A stretch of 43,618 nucleotides of DNA from NCBI GenBank assembly GCA_944372455.1, contig CALVZF010000008.1, positions 1 to 43,618 on the forward strand, written 5' to 3'. The DNA comes from an uncultured Bacilli bacterium. GTDB lineage: Bacteria > Bacillota_I > Bacilli_A > RF39 > UBA660. The notes beneath the pieces were generated by a model, which saw only the letters and a list, made by a program, of their open reading frames with translations, made no database searches and was not told the origin of the DNA. The position numbers were made by a program, and so were the translations under genes. Shown here piece by piece: positions 27,256-35,529 of this stretch (the first letter of the stretch is position 1; the number at the start of each line of letters is the position of its first letter).

Positions 27256-28677
27256 CTATTCAGTTATTCCATTAATATTCAAAATTTTATTTTTAGCATC
27301 GTTAATAGCATTATCAATATTATTAGTGTCATAATAAGTAGGAGCTACTTTAAATGAATTATCCATTGTTTTTTTCAGTACTTCTTGTTTTTCTTCTTCA
27401 ATTTGAGGATCTATGTATACATAAATTAATGGTACATATTCATTTAGTGGACTATCAATTGATGTATTAAAATTAAAATTATATGTATCATCACCAGTAG
27501 TATTTGTTTTATTAATTTCTATGTAAGCAAAATAATATTTGTCTTTGTAATTATTTTGTTTTGGAGTTGGATTAAAATTTAAATTGATTTCTTTGTTTGA
27601 ATCATTAACTTTATATTTCCAAATAATAGAATAATCGTCATAATGACTGGTAATAAGTGTCCCTATTTTTCCATCAGCTGACTTAAATAATATATCATTT
27701 TCACAGTATACACTTGCACGTCCAGAATCTGTTACCCATCCTTTAGATTTAAACACGTCAATTAAATTGCTTCTCGTAAGACCATTGTTTGCTAATTCTT
27801 CGCTGCTAATCATTGCACAATTTTCTGGTTCACCATCATTTTTACAAGCATAATTACTTATATAACCTTCTTCACTTTGAAGTGTTGGCTGATTTTGAAA
27901 ATAACTGTAATATTCATTATGAGTTGTACAGCTTCCTTTTTGGTTATTTTTATTTGAATATGTTGCTATATCTCTATCTGTAAGATTATATGATCCGTCA
28001 TCATCTATCTTATAAGTTTCTACTTCTATATTACCACAGCAGGTACCTGTACAATAGCGGTCAGCATTTGTAAATATATCTGATGTCCACTGTCTATATG
28101 TAATTACTTTGAACGTGTTATCACTAGTAAATTTTAAACCAGCATAGTGATTTGAATAAAATCTTCCAACCTCTTTATCTAAATTAACATCATATATTGT
28201 AAAAAAATAATAATATGGAGATTCTTTAAAAGTTTGCTTAAAAACAAGATACTGATTATGATTAGCATAATAATCATTAACAGTAGTAGCAACTATATTA
28301 ACTTTTTTATAATCATAAGTTTCACTATATGTAGAATCACTTGAAAACATATTTATATTGGATTCAAGTGTAGATTCATTGTTTTGCTCTTTTAGTGCTT
28401 CTTCTATTTCGTGATCTAGATTTTCAATTTTTTCTCTATAAGTATCAGTATTATCGTTATCTGTGTATATAGTACTATACAAAAATATTTTTTCTGTGAA
28501 AGGATTTTCATAATTATCAATTTCATTAATGGTATTACTCGCACTCTTTGAAATATAATTATAACTGTTTTTTCCACTAATTAAAAAATATAATATATAA
28601 AATACCATCAAAATCATTACTATAACTAAAGCATACAAAGTACTAGAAATTATAAAACCATTTTTTTCTTTCTTCAT
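27256..28677 (-). CDS. Prepilin-like protein B, Cys-rich, lacking Glu5, 473 aa
   Basis: The N terminus (MKKEKNGFIISSTLYALVIV) has the basic leader, the G/F junction and the hydrophobic helix of a prepilin, but Ser replaces Glu at +5. That feature is typical of tip-located GspK-type subunits. The 420-residue extracytoplasmic part has several Cys pairs (RYCTGTCCGN, GSCTTH, NYACKNDGEPENCAM, VYCEND) and no domain I recognise. AGGTG precedes the ATG. It lies between pilin A and large pilin C with small gaps. Size, position and the missing Glu suggest, but do not prove, a tip initiator role. Confidence 0.78.
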   Translation of the reverse strand: MKKEKNGFIISSTLYALVIVMILMVFYILYFLISGKNSYNYISKSASNTINEIDNYENPFTEKIFLYSTIYTDNDNTDTYREKIENLDHEIEEALKEQNNESTLESNINMFSSDSTYSETYDYKKVNIVATTVNDYYANHNQYLVFKQTFKESPYYYFFTIYDVNLDKEVGRFYSNHYAGLKFTSDNTFKVITYRQWTSDIFTNADRYCTGTCCGNIEVETYKIDDDGSYNLTDRDIATYSNKNNQKGSCTTHNEYYSYFQNQPTLQSEEGYISNYACKNDGEPENCAMISSEELANNGLTRSNLIDVFKSKGWVTDSGRASVYCENDILFKSADGKIGTLITSHYDDYSIIWKYKVNDSNKEINLNFNPTPKQNNYKDKYYFAYIEINKTNTTGDDTYNFNFNTSIDSPLNEYVPLIYVYIDPQIEEEKQEVLKKTMDNSFKVAPTYYDTNNIDNAINDAKNKILNINGITE

Positions 28678-28700
28678 ATTAATCACCTATATATTATTAT

Positions 28701-29078
28701 TTATGATAAATTTTCTATATACTGATATTCTAAATTTTCATTTACTCTAGTGATTTTGACACCACTATTAGAACTAAACTTTTCATTGGTATTAGGATTT
28801 ATAGGAATATCATCTAAGTAATTTCCATCATATAACATTTTTAATGAAATATTATAATATCCGGTAGTGTTTATATTTTCAATTACAAGGTTTTTATTAT
28901 CTTTGGTATAATTTTTAGCTTCTGCAACAAATTGATTTATGTATTCATTATATTGTTTATTGGTATTCTTATTTTTAATACTTAGAATTGACGTAGTAAC
29001 AAGTGTAGTTATTATTAACATTATAGTAATAGTTGCTAAAAGTTCTATTAGAGTAAAGCCATTTTTGCTTATTTTCAT
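28701..29078 (-). CDS. Prepilin-like protein A, 125 aa
   Basis: KNGFTLIELLATITIMLIIT is a textbook prepilin signal (Gly cleavage site, Phe +1, Glu +5). The rest aligns with the stem of protein D: YINQFVAEAKNY against YLDQFIANAKLY, LDDIPINPNTNEKF against IDEIPKNPITKKEF, and an ending YQYIENLS against YLYIENKDYLS. It stops just where protein D continues into its display region. It may therefore be the major or a filler subunit. The start has GGTGGGA 5 nt upstream; 13 earlier in-frame codons have no ribosome binding site. It is first in the pilin block, behind its own -10 element. Confidence 0.87.
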   Translation of the reverse strand: MKISKNGFTLIELLATITIMLIITTLVTTSILSIKNKNTNKQYNEYINQFVAEAKNYTKDNKNLVIENINTTGYYNISLKMLYDGNYLDDIPINPNTNEKFSSNSGVKITRVNENLEYQYIENLS

Positions 29079-29107
29079 AATTATCCCACCGTTTCTACTA
29101 TATATAT

Positions 29108-29116
29108 AGTATAACA
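29108..29116 (-). promoter_or_regulatory. Extended -10 promoter for the pilin block
   Basis: TGTTATACT on the minus strand, 30 bases before the pilin A start and 17 bases past the trmR stop. A weak AT-rich hairpin with a T-rich tail (around 29117-29150) spans the trmR end. The pilin block may thus be transcribed separately from trmR. Confidence 0.55.
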
Positions 29117-29133
29117 TAAAATAAAAAGAATAA

Positions 29134-29715
29134 CTATATCTTTTTAGATATACTTATTCCGTCTCCTACATCATAAAAGGATGTTTTAAATTCTTTATTT
29201 TCTTTTAAAAAAATGATATATTTTTTTATTTTATTTACTAATTGAATAGTATTTTTATTTTTAGTGTTCTCAATATGTTCAACTAAACCATGAAATTTTA
29301 GATTATCAGATATGATTACTCCATTTGGATTTAAATTATTTTTAAATTTTTCAAAAAATTTAATATATTGTGCCTTAGCAGCATCTATAAAAATCATATC
29401 GTATTTTCTTTTATCTTCATATACAAAGGCATCTATATTATGTATTTCTATTCTATTTTCTAAGTTTAAAGTTTTAATGTTTTTAATAGCTTCATCATAT
29501 CTTAAAACATCTCTTTCAATAGTAGTTACCTTAATATCATTACAAATTAGAGCCATTTTAATTGCTGAATAACCAATCGCACTACCTATTTCTAAAATAT
29601 TTTTAATTTGATTATTTTTAATATAATTATTAATAAAATTTATTCCTTCTTTTTGGATTATTGGTATATTATTTTCTTTTGCATACTTTTCAATTATCTT
29701 TATTTGATCTACCAT
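29134..29715 (-). CDS. trmR: tRNA 5-hydroxyuridine methyltransferase TrmR (YrrM), 193 aa
   Basis: A SAM-dependent O-methyltransferase of the class I fold. It has IKNILEIGSAIGYSAIKMA (SAM motif I), VTTIERD, IEIHNIDAF, YDMIFIDAAKAQYIKFFEKF and GVIISDNLKFHG, as in YrrM. TrmR methylates 5-hydroxyuridine at tRNA position 34 to 5-methoxyuridine, the step after TrhP1/TrhP2. The start is ambiguous: an ATG at 29724 is 2 nt from AAAGGA, whereas the one used is 11 nt from it. It overlaps the mltG stop by 7 bases, as in the conserved yrrL-yrrM pair. Confidence 0.9.
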   Translation of the reverse strand: MVDQIKIIEKYAKENNIPIIQKEGINFINNYIKNNQIKNILEIGSAIGYSAIKMALICNDIKVTTIERDVLRYDEAIKNIKTLNLENRIEIHNIDAFVYEDKRKYDMIFIDAAKAQYIKFFEKFKNNLNPNGVIISDNLKFHGLVEHIENTKNKNTIQLVNKIKKYIIFLKENKEFKTSFYDVGDGISISKKI

Positions 29716-30788
29716 GTAAACCATAATCCTTTATCTTTTAATTCTTGAATTTTATTATCATGTTCAGTTTGAGTTTTAGTAAAATATACATCTCTATTTT
29801 TATCCGCCACAAAATATAAATAGTCATTATCATTAGGGTAAATTGCAGCTTCTATTGCATCTTTACTAGGATTAGATACTGGTCCGACTGGAAGTTTTCC
29901 TTTCATATTTGGACCTCTTGTATTGTAAGCATTATAAGTATTTATTTCTTTAGTGGTTAAATCTCTTTCACTCATATCTACTTTAAATGCATAATAAGTA
30001 GTTACATCACTACCTATATTCATATTTTTAGCTATTCTATTTTGGAAAACACCTATAATATTTTTTCTATCATCTTGATCTATTCCTTCTAATTCTGCAA
30101 TAGAAGCAAGGGTCATTAGTTCATGTATACTATATTTACTGTTTTCAATATCTTTTTTATATTTACTAAGTCTCATGTCTGTTTCGTCAAGCATTTTGCT
30201 TACAATATCTTGGATACTTACTTTTTTATCTTCAAAAGTATAGGTATTTGGATATAAGTAACCTTCTAATGGATAGTAAATATTCGGATTTATAATTTCT
30301 TCATCTAAAAACCAATATTTTTCAATTAAAGTTTCTATATATTCTTCATCAGTCATAGCTTTTAAAAATTCGTCTTTAGTATTATCTGTGTTTTCTTCAA
30401 TTACAGAAGCTATTTGTCTAATATTTAATCCTTCTTTAAAAAGTACAGTAATGGCATTAGGATTAACTGTGTCCCCTTTCCTAATTTTATTTACTATTTC
30501 TTCCAAATTCATATTTTGCTTTAATTCAAAGTATCCACCTTTTAAATCTTTTATATCATTTAATTTTAGATATACTTTAAATATTATTTCACTTCTAATT
30601 AATTTTTTTTCTTTTAAAATTTGGGAAATTTCAGAAGAAGTATTGCCTTCTTTTATTTCAACTAAAATTACTTTATCATTTTTACTATCAACACTACCAA
30701 TTCCATATTTATATAAAAGACTTAGAGAAATTATTAAAGTTAGAAAAAATGCAACCAATAACAATGCTATATTTCTTAATTTTCTCAT
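29709..30788 (-). CDS. mltG: Endolytic transglycosylase MltG (YrrL), 359 aa
   Basis: Cuts nascent peptidoglycan strands at the membrane surface. There is one N-terminal membrane segment (about residues 8-28), a LysM-like region (VEIKEGNTSSEISQIL, then GGYFELKQNMNLEEIVNKI), and the YceG domain with EGYLYPNTYTF, LMTLASIAELEG holding the catalytic Glu, VFQNRIAKNMNIGSDVTTYYA and NTYNAYNTRGP ... GPVSNPSKDAIEAA. The length fits. The ATG has no evident Shine-Dalgarno, and a terminator-like hairpin lies just upstream, so expression may be attenuated relative to yrzB. Confidence 0.94.
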   Translation of the reverse strand: MRKLRNIALLLVAFFLTLIISLSLLYKYGIGSVDSKNDKVILVEIKEGNTSSEISQILKEKKLIRSEIIFKVYLKLNDIKDLKGGYFELKQNMNLEEIVNKIRKGDTVNPNAITVLFKEGLNIRQIASVIEENTDNTKDEFLKAMTDEEYIETLIEKYWFLDEEIINPNIYYPLEGYLYPNTYTFEDKKVSIQDIVSKMLDETDMRLSKYKKDIENSKYSIHELMTLASIAELEGIDQDDRKNIIGVFQNRIAKNMNIGSDVTTYYAFKVDMSERDLTTKEINTYNAYNTRGPNMKGKLPVGPVSNPSKDAIEAAIYPNDNDYLYFVADKNRDVYFTKTQTEHDNKIQELKDKGLWFTW

Positions 30789-30802
30789 GTACTACAAATA
30801 TA

Positions 30803-30823
30803 AAAACGAGAATTACTCGTTTT
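30803..30823 (-). terminator. Hairpin/attenuator between yrzB and mltG
   Basis: On the minus strand AAAACGAG-TAATT-CTCGTTTT is followed by T and AT-rich sequence. The loop contains the yrzB stop codon TAA. It can act as a weak intrinsic terminator before mltG. Confidence 0.6.
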
Positions 30824-31109
30824 CCCCTTCTTCTTTATCTTTCTTATTTTCATCTTGTAGTGTTTCTAAAATATTTTCAATAATATTCCATTCTTTTTCA
30901 GTTTCAATTGGATCTAATTTAGTAGTTTTACAACTTGGATCATATATTGAAGCATATACTTTGATATTTCCTATTTCATCTTTGCTGTTATCAGTGTATA
31001 CTATATAATTTTTCTTAGTTTCTTCAGATTCAAAAGTAAATAAAATTTCACATTCTATTTCTTTGCCTTCATCATTTATTACTACAAACTTATTATTTTG
31101 TTCTTCCAT
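30813..31109 (-). CDS. yrzB: DUF1292 family protein YrzB, 98 aa
   Basis: A small acidic protein with the DUF1292 core: FVVINDEGKEIECEILFTFE, then NYIVYTDNS, KVYASIYDP and a C-terminal acidic helix (EWNIIENILETL). It is found in Bacillota between ruvX and mltG, exactly the arrangement here; its function is unknown. AAAGGAG lies about 7 nt before the ATG. It begins one base after the ruvX stop. Confidence 0.9.
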   Translation of the reverse strand: MEEQNNKFVVINDEGKEIECEILFTFESEETKKNYIVYTDNSKDEIGNIKVYASIYDPSCKTTKLDPIETEKEWNIIENILETLQDENKKDKEEGENE

Positions 31110-31110
31110 T

Positions 31111-31542
31111 CTAATTCTCCTTTTCTTTATTTGCGCTATCTAAAAATGACTGTAATATGACTTGCGCAGCCATCTTATCAATAACTTGTTTTCTTTTTTT
31201 TCTACTTACATTATTACTAATTAAAAATTTTTCTTGTGAAACGGTAGATAATCTTTCATCTTGCATAATTACTTCCAAGTTTAATTCTTTTTCTAACATT
31301 TCTTTAAAATCAAGTGTTTTTAAAGCTCTTTCTCCGATAGTATTGTTCATATTTTTAGGTAATCCAAGTACTATTTTTTGGATTTGTTCTTCTATTATTA
31401 ATCCTTTTAGTTTTTCTATTGTTGCCTTATAATTTTTATCATCTATTGTAAAAACTTCATAAGGAAGCGCAATAATTCCATTATTATCACTTATCGCAAT
31501 ACCTAAAGTTTTAGTTCCTAAATCTAAACCTATATATTTCAT
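31111..31542 (-). CDS. ruvX: Putative pre-16S rRNA nuclease RuvX/YqgF (YrrK), 143 aa
   Basis: An RNase H-like fold protein linked to 16S rRNA 5' end processing. It has [16 protein letters not shown] at the N terminus with the catalytic Asp, [33 protein letters not shown] with acidic residues of the active site, and [15 protein letters not shown] near the C terminus. The length is standard. The start overlaps the ireB stop (ATGA). It is part of the conserved ireB-ruvX-yrzB set. Confidence 0.95.
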   Translation of the reverse strand: MKYIGLDLGTKTLGIAISDNNGIIALPYEVFTIDDKNYKATIEKLKGLIIEEQIQKIVLGLPKNMNNTIGERALKTLDFKEMLEKELNLEVIMQDERLSTVSQEKFLISNNVSRKKRKQVIDKMAAQVILQSFLDSANKEKEN

Positions 31543-31793
31543 TTGTCTTTATTCATATAATTACGAACCATCATTTCTATTATTTTGGTTCTATCCAATT
31601 TCATAATTTTATTTCTAGCTTCTTTATGGCTTGAAATATATCCTGGATCTCCACTCATTAAATAGCCTACTAGTTGATTTATTGGATTGTATCCTCTTTC
31701 TAAAAGCGCATCGTAAACCTCGTTTAATGTCACATCTACTACTGCTTCATTTATTTCTTCTACATCAAATAAATGTGTTGTTTCAGAACTCAT
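31539..31793 (-). CDS. ireB: IreB family regulatory protein (YrzL, DUF965), 84 aa
   Basis: A small protein of the IreB family; in Enterococcus it is phosphorylated by the Ser/Thr kinase IreK on N-terminal threonines and affects cephalosporin resistance. The core [38 protein letters not shown] is highly conserved, and the N terminus has Thr residues (SSETTHLF). The start at MSSETT has GGTG 5 nt upstream; an in-frame TTG six codons earlier is less likely. It is usually preceded by alaS; here dnaE lies upstream instead. A good promoter sits between them. Confidence 0.94.
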   Translation of the reverse strand: MSSETTHLFDVEEINEAVVDVTLNEVYDALLERGYNPINQLVGYLMSGDPGYISSHKEARNKIMKLDRTKIIEMMVRNYMNKDK

Positions 31794-31815
31794 ATCTTCA
31801 CCATCTTTCAAATAT

Positions 31816-31844
31816 ATTTTATCATTTATAAAAATTTATTACAA
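31816..31844 (-). promoter_or_regulatory. SigA promoter for ireB-ruvX-yrzB
   Basis: TTGTAA (-35), 17-nt spacer, TAAAAT with TG extension (TGATAAAAT) on the minus strand, between the dnaE stop and ireB. Confidence 0.7.
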
Positions 31845-31863
31845 CCTAATTAGCCTTATATTT

Positions 31864-34800
31864 TTACAAAATAGTAATTTGATCCGCAATTATTTGTATC
31901 TTGTCATTTCTGTTATCTACTCTACCTTTTATGTTTAATATAGTGTTACAAGGAATCTCTTTATAAAGTTCATATACATTAGGAAATAAAGTTAAATCAA
32001 TAGTATTATATTCATCTTCGCACTTGTAAAAAGCCATCTTATCTTTCTTTTTTGTTTCTATTTCTTTTTTGGAAATTAGTATTAAATTAATATCAATATT
32101 TTTATTTATATATTTAGATAAATTACTAATTTTTAAACTATTTTCTTTATTATATTTATCTAGTGGGTGAATAGAAAGATAAAAACCGTAAACATTACGT
32201 TCATTTTTTATAAGTTCTTCATCATTATATTCTTCAAATTGTTCTATTTCTGGTTTATCTACTAATGATTCATCTAAATCTTTAACTAATTCAGCATAAT
32301 TTATAATTAAATCTAAATTATTTAAAAGGGTTTTAGTATTTAAATTAAATGATTTAAAGCAACCTGCAACTATTAAAGTCTCAATTACTTTTTTATTTAT
32401 AGTTTGACTATAAGTCCTTTTGACAAAATTAATAAAATCATTAAAACTCCCTTTTTCTCTTTCTTTTAAAATTTCGTTGGTTACTAATCCTCCAATATTT
32501 TTTATAATTGATAATGGACAAACTATTCCTTCTTTTGTAGCAACATATTTATTTGTTGAAAGATTTATATCTGGAGTTAGAATTTTTATTTTATTTAATT
32601 TAGCTTCTAACAGATAGTCTTTAGTTTTAATTTCACTACCAATTACACTATTAAGTAAGTTTGCGATAAAATATTTAGGATAATGTGCTTTTAAATATGC
32701 CATTTGATAAGAAATCATAGAATATGCTACTGAATGTGATTTGTTAAATCCATAATTTGCAAATTTTAAAATTAATTCATATACTTTAGTAGCTTCTTCT
32801 AAAGTATAACCTTTTTCTATGCTTTGATTAATAAATTTTTCTTTTTCCTTTTCTAATATTTCATATTTCTTTTTAGACATTGCTCGTCTTAATATATCTG
32901 CTTCTCCTAAACTATATCCTGCCATAACATTAGCGATTTGCATGATTTGTTCTTGGTAAATCATAATTCCATAAGTAGGTTTTAAAATTTCTTCTAGGCT
33001 ATCATTAATATAATCAATCTTTTCCTTCCCTTGTTTTCTTTTAATATAATGCGGAATATTATCCATTGGTCCTGGTCTAAAAAGCGCAATAGCAGCTACT
33101 ATATCGTTAAATGAATTAACTTTTAATTGTTTTAAAAAACTTTTCATTCCAGAAGATTCAAATTGAAAAATTCCTTCCGTATTAACTGAATAAAATATAT
33201 AAAGAGTTTTTTTATCAGCTAAATCTAAATTATTTAAATCTAACTTAATATTTTCATTTTTTTCTATTTCAGTTTTAACATCACTTATAATAGTTAAATT
33301 TTTAAGTCCTAAAAAATCCATTTTTAATAATCCTAAATCTTCAAGATATTCCATTGTATATCCAGTAAGATAATTGTCATTATTTTTAACTAAGGGAATA
33401 ATAGTATCAAGTGGTTTTTCTGACATGACAATTCCTGCCGCATGAATGCTTGTATGTCTTCTTAATCCTTCTAAATTACTAGAAATTTCATAAAGCTTTT
33501 TTAAATCGTTAGTAGAATTAATTAAATTTTTAAAATTATTATTACTTTCATAAACTTCTTTTAAAGTTTTTTTATCTTCTAATAATTTAACTACTCTATC
33601 AATTAATTTTGTAGGTAAATCTAATACACGTGAAACATCTCTTATAACTTGTTTTGCACCTAGTGTGCCATAAGTGATAATATTTGCTACATTTTTAATT
33701 CCATATTTTTTAATACAATATTTAACTACTTCATCACGTCTATCATATTGAAAATCTGTATCTATATCTGGCATTGTTACACGTTCTGGATTAAGAAAAC
33801 GCTCAAATAATAGATTATATTTTATAGGATCAATATCAGTTATTCCTAGACAGTATGATACTAAACTTCCTGCCGCACTTCCTCTACCTGGTCCTACTAA
33901 AATATTATTTTTTTTAGCAAACTTAATAAAGTCGTAAACTACTAAAAAGTAATTACAAAATCCCATATTTTTTATTATATTTAATTCATAAGTTAATCTT
34001 TCAATATATATTTTTTTATCATCACTATTAATTCTTTTTTTAAGTCCTAATTTACAAAGCTTTGATAAATATTCATATTCGTCATTTTCTTTTCTGTATT
34101 TAGGAAGTAATGGTTTATTTTGCTTTTCAAATTTTACATTACACATTTCATTTATTTTATACATATTGGAAAAATCTTGAGTTACTTTTTTTACTTCTTC
34201 TAAATTTAATAAATGATGATTTAAAAATTTGTAGGTAATTCCATCACTTTCTTTTTTTCCATCACGTATAAGATAGGCATAATTTAAATATTTACCCTCT
34301 TTCTCTTCTAAAAATAAAACTTCATTAATGAATACTGTATTTTTAAGATTCATTAAATCATTAGCTTCTTGTTTATTTGAATATCCAATAAATATAATTT
34401 TAAAAATTTTTTTAAGATCTTTATAAATTGAAGAACTTAAGTAAGGTACTACACATATCAAATTTTCTTTATATTTTAATAAATCTTTTCCAGTTACTAT
34501 TCTTTCAGATTGAATAGTTGATAATTTAATTAAATTTTCATAACCTAAATTATTCATTGCATATAAAAGTATTTTTTTTTCGTTTTCTTTCTTATCTTTT
34601 AATAAAATTTCTAATCCAATTATTGGTTTTATATTATTTTTAATACATTCCGTGTAAAACTCCATTACATAGGACATATTAAAATCTGTAATTGCTACTG
34701 AAGTGATATTATATTCCTTACATTTTTTAATAAGCTTTTTTATAGTAACTAAACTAGATAGAAGTGAGTAATTACTTTTTACTTGTAATGGGATGTACAT
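31864..34800 (-). CDS. dnaE: DNA polymerase III subunit alpha DnaE, 978 aa
   Basis: The replicative DnaE-type polymerase used in low-GC Gram-positives together with PolC. The PHP domain (about 1-200) has lost metal ligands: QVKSNYS replaces HxHxxxS and TDFN replaces TDHG. The polymerase core is intact: GPGRGSAAGSLVSYCLGI (303-320), MPDIDTDF (343-350) with catalytic Asp345/347, then FRPGPMDNIPHYIKRKQG and YGFNKSHSVAYSMISYQMAY. The C terminus has an OB-like domain and no tau-binding tail. It is shorter than the common 1,100 residues, as is usual for Bacilli DnaE lacking extra parts. TTAGGAGTG precedes the ATG. It has its own -10 element and stands alone. Confidence 0.96.
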   Translation of the reverse strand: MYIPLQVKSNYSLLSSLVTIKKLIKKCKEYNITSVAITDFNMSYVMEFYTECIKNNIKPIIGLEILLKDKKENEKKILLYAMNNLGYENLIKLSTIQSERIVTGKDLLKYKENLICVVPYLSSSIYKDLKKIFKIIFIGYSNKQEANDLMNLKNTVFINEVLFLEEKEGKYLNYAYLIRDGKKESDGITYKFLNHHLLNLEEVKKVTQDFSNMYKINEMCNVKFEKQNKPLLPKYRKENDEYEYLSKLCKLGLKKRINSDDKKIYIERLTYELNIIKNMGFCNYFLVVYDFIKFAKKNNILVGPGRGSAAGSLVSYCLGITDIDPIKYNLLFERFLNPERVTMPDIDTDFQYDRRDEVVKYCIKKYGIKNVANIITYGTLGAKQVIRDVSRVLDLPTKLIDRVVKLLEDKKTLKEVYESNNNFKNLINSTNDLKKLYEISSNLEGLRRHTSIHAAGIVMSEKPLDTIIPLVKNNDNYLTGYTMEYLEDLGLLKMDFLGLKNLTIISDVKTEIEKNENIKLDLNNLDLADKKTLYIFYSVNTEGIFQFESSGMKSFLKQLKVNSFNDIVAAIALFRPGPMDNIPHYIKRKQGKEKIDYINDSLEEILKPTYGIMIYQEQIMQIANVMAGYSLGEADILRRAMSKKKYEILEKEKEKFINQSIEKGYTLEEATKVYELILKFANYGFNKSHSVAYSMISYQMAYLKAHYPKYFIANLLNSVIGSEIKTKDYLLEAKLNKIKILTPDINLSTNKYVATKEGIVCPLSIIKNIGGLVTNEILKEREKGSFNDFINFVKRTYSQTINKKVIETLIVAGCFKSFNLNTKTLLNNLDLIINYAELVKDLDESLVDKPEIEQFEEYNDEELIKNERNVYGFYLSIHPLDKYNKENSLKISNLSKYINKNIDINLILISKKEIETKKKDKMAFYKCEDEYNTIDLTLFPNVYELYKEIPCNTILNIKGRVDNRNDKIQIIADQITIL

Positions 34801-34825
34801 ATTATCACTCCTAACTTATAAAAAT

Positions 34826-34831
34826 ATTATA
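34826..34831 (-). promoter_or_regulatory. -10 element for dnaE
   Basis: TATAAT on the minus strand, 26 bases before the dnaE start; the -35 (TTTCTA at 17 nt) is weak. Confidence 0.4.
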
Positions 34832-34883
34832 CAATATATATTTGATTTTAGAAATGGTTAGACAATAATTTTTCAATAATGAT

Positions 34884-34914
34884 AAAAAATTCTAGAAAAA
34901 ACTAGAATTTTTTT
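34884..34914 (-). terminator. Terminator after the 163-aa gene
   Basis: A 12-bp stem (AAAAAATTCTAG / CTAGAATTTTTT) with flanking A/T tracts, directly after the stop codon of the unknown gene at 34919. Confidence 0.85.
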
Positions 34915-34918
34915 AGAA

Positions 34919-35410
34919 TTATATTTTTTTGCTTTTAATTTTTACTTTTGGTTCAAATGAATATTCTGGATACATTAATTTTTCTTTTAAAAGTGGATAT
35001 CCACTTTCTTGTGCAATACTTTTTAAGATACTATATCCTTCATATTTAATTGGTAAATGAGAATAATTTTTTTTTAAAAAGTCACTATTTTTCCAAAGAA
35101 AAAAATCATATATTTTTTTAATGTTTTTATCATCAACTACTTTATCAAAGTTAAAAAATTCTAATAATGACTTAAGTTCAATTACATCATGTATACTTAT
35201 TTGTTGATTCATATTTATTTTATAATGTGGTGAATTAAATAATAAGTCATTAGCTCTATTTTCTTCATTCAAAGAAAATAGAATTTTTCTTTTTGAAGCT
35301 TTATTATGAAGTATAGAATCAGAATTTACAATTCCTGCAAATACATTATTTCTATATATTTTTTTAATTTTGAAAATGCTGTCTGTTTCAAATTCATTTA
35401 ATATAATCAT
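34919..35410 (-). CDS. Hypothetical protein, 163 aa
   Basis: I do not recognise this protein. It is soluble, Lys/Asn/Phe-rich, with no signal peptide and no membrane segment. It opens with MIILNEFETDSIFKIKKIYRN, has a central predicted helical part (ISIHDVIELKSLLEFFNFDKV), a HLPIKYEGYSILKSIAQESGYPLL stretch, and a basic tail (KVKIKSKKI). AAGGTGG lies 4 nt before the ATG, and a -10 element and a strong terminator frame it, so it is a real single-gene transcription unit. It is divergent from tRNA-Ser. The basic tail could bind nucleic acid, but that is only a guess. Confidence 0.8.
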   Translation of the reverse strand: MIILNEFETDSIFKIKKIYRNNVFAGIVNSDSILHNKASKRKILFSLNEENRANDLLFNSPHYKINMNQQISIHDVIELKSLLEFFNFDKVVDDKNIKKIYDFFLWKNSDFLKKNYSHLPIKYEGYSILKSIAQESGYPLLKEKLMYPEYSFEPKVKIKSKKI

Positions 35411-35430
35411 AAAACCACCTTCTAAATATA

Positions 35431-35436
35431 ATTATA
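35431..35436 (-). promoter_or_regulatory. -10 element for the 163-aa gene
   Basis: TATAAT on the minus strand, 21 bases before the start codon; no clear -35. Confidence 0.4.
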
Positions 35437-35488
35437 CATAATTATTATTAAAAAAACTACTTTAATTAAAAAAAAATTAAATTTATAA

Positions 35489-35517
35489 TTGATATTATTA
35501 AATAGTTATGATAAAAT
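35489..35517 (+). promoter_or_regulatory. Promoter of tRNA-Ser
   Basis: TTGATA, 17-nt spacer, TAAAAT with a TG extension (TGATAAAAT), ending 12 bases before the mature tRNA 5' end. Confidence 0.75.
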
Positions 35518-35529
35518 ATTAAGTAACTT

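Noticed and set aside
22643-29116. A diversity-generating retroelement or phage around the giant pilins
   Set aside because: No reverse transcriptase, template repeat, accessory variability determinant, integrase or phage structural gene is visible in the window; only the target-like C-terminal fold is seen.
30388-31008. A 206-codon open frame on the plus strand opposite mltG/yrzB
   Set aside because: It lies fully antisense to two well-conserved genes, has no ribosome binding site and a composition typical of the reverse strand of AT-rich genes.
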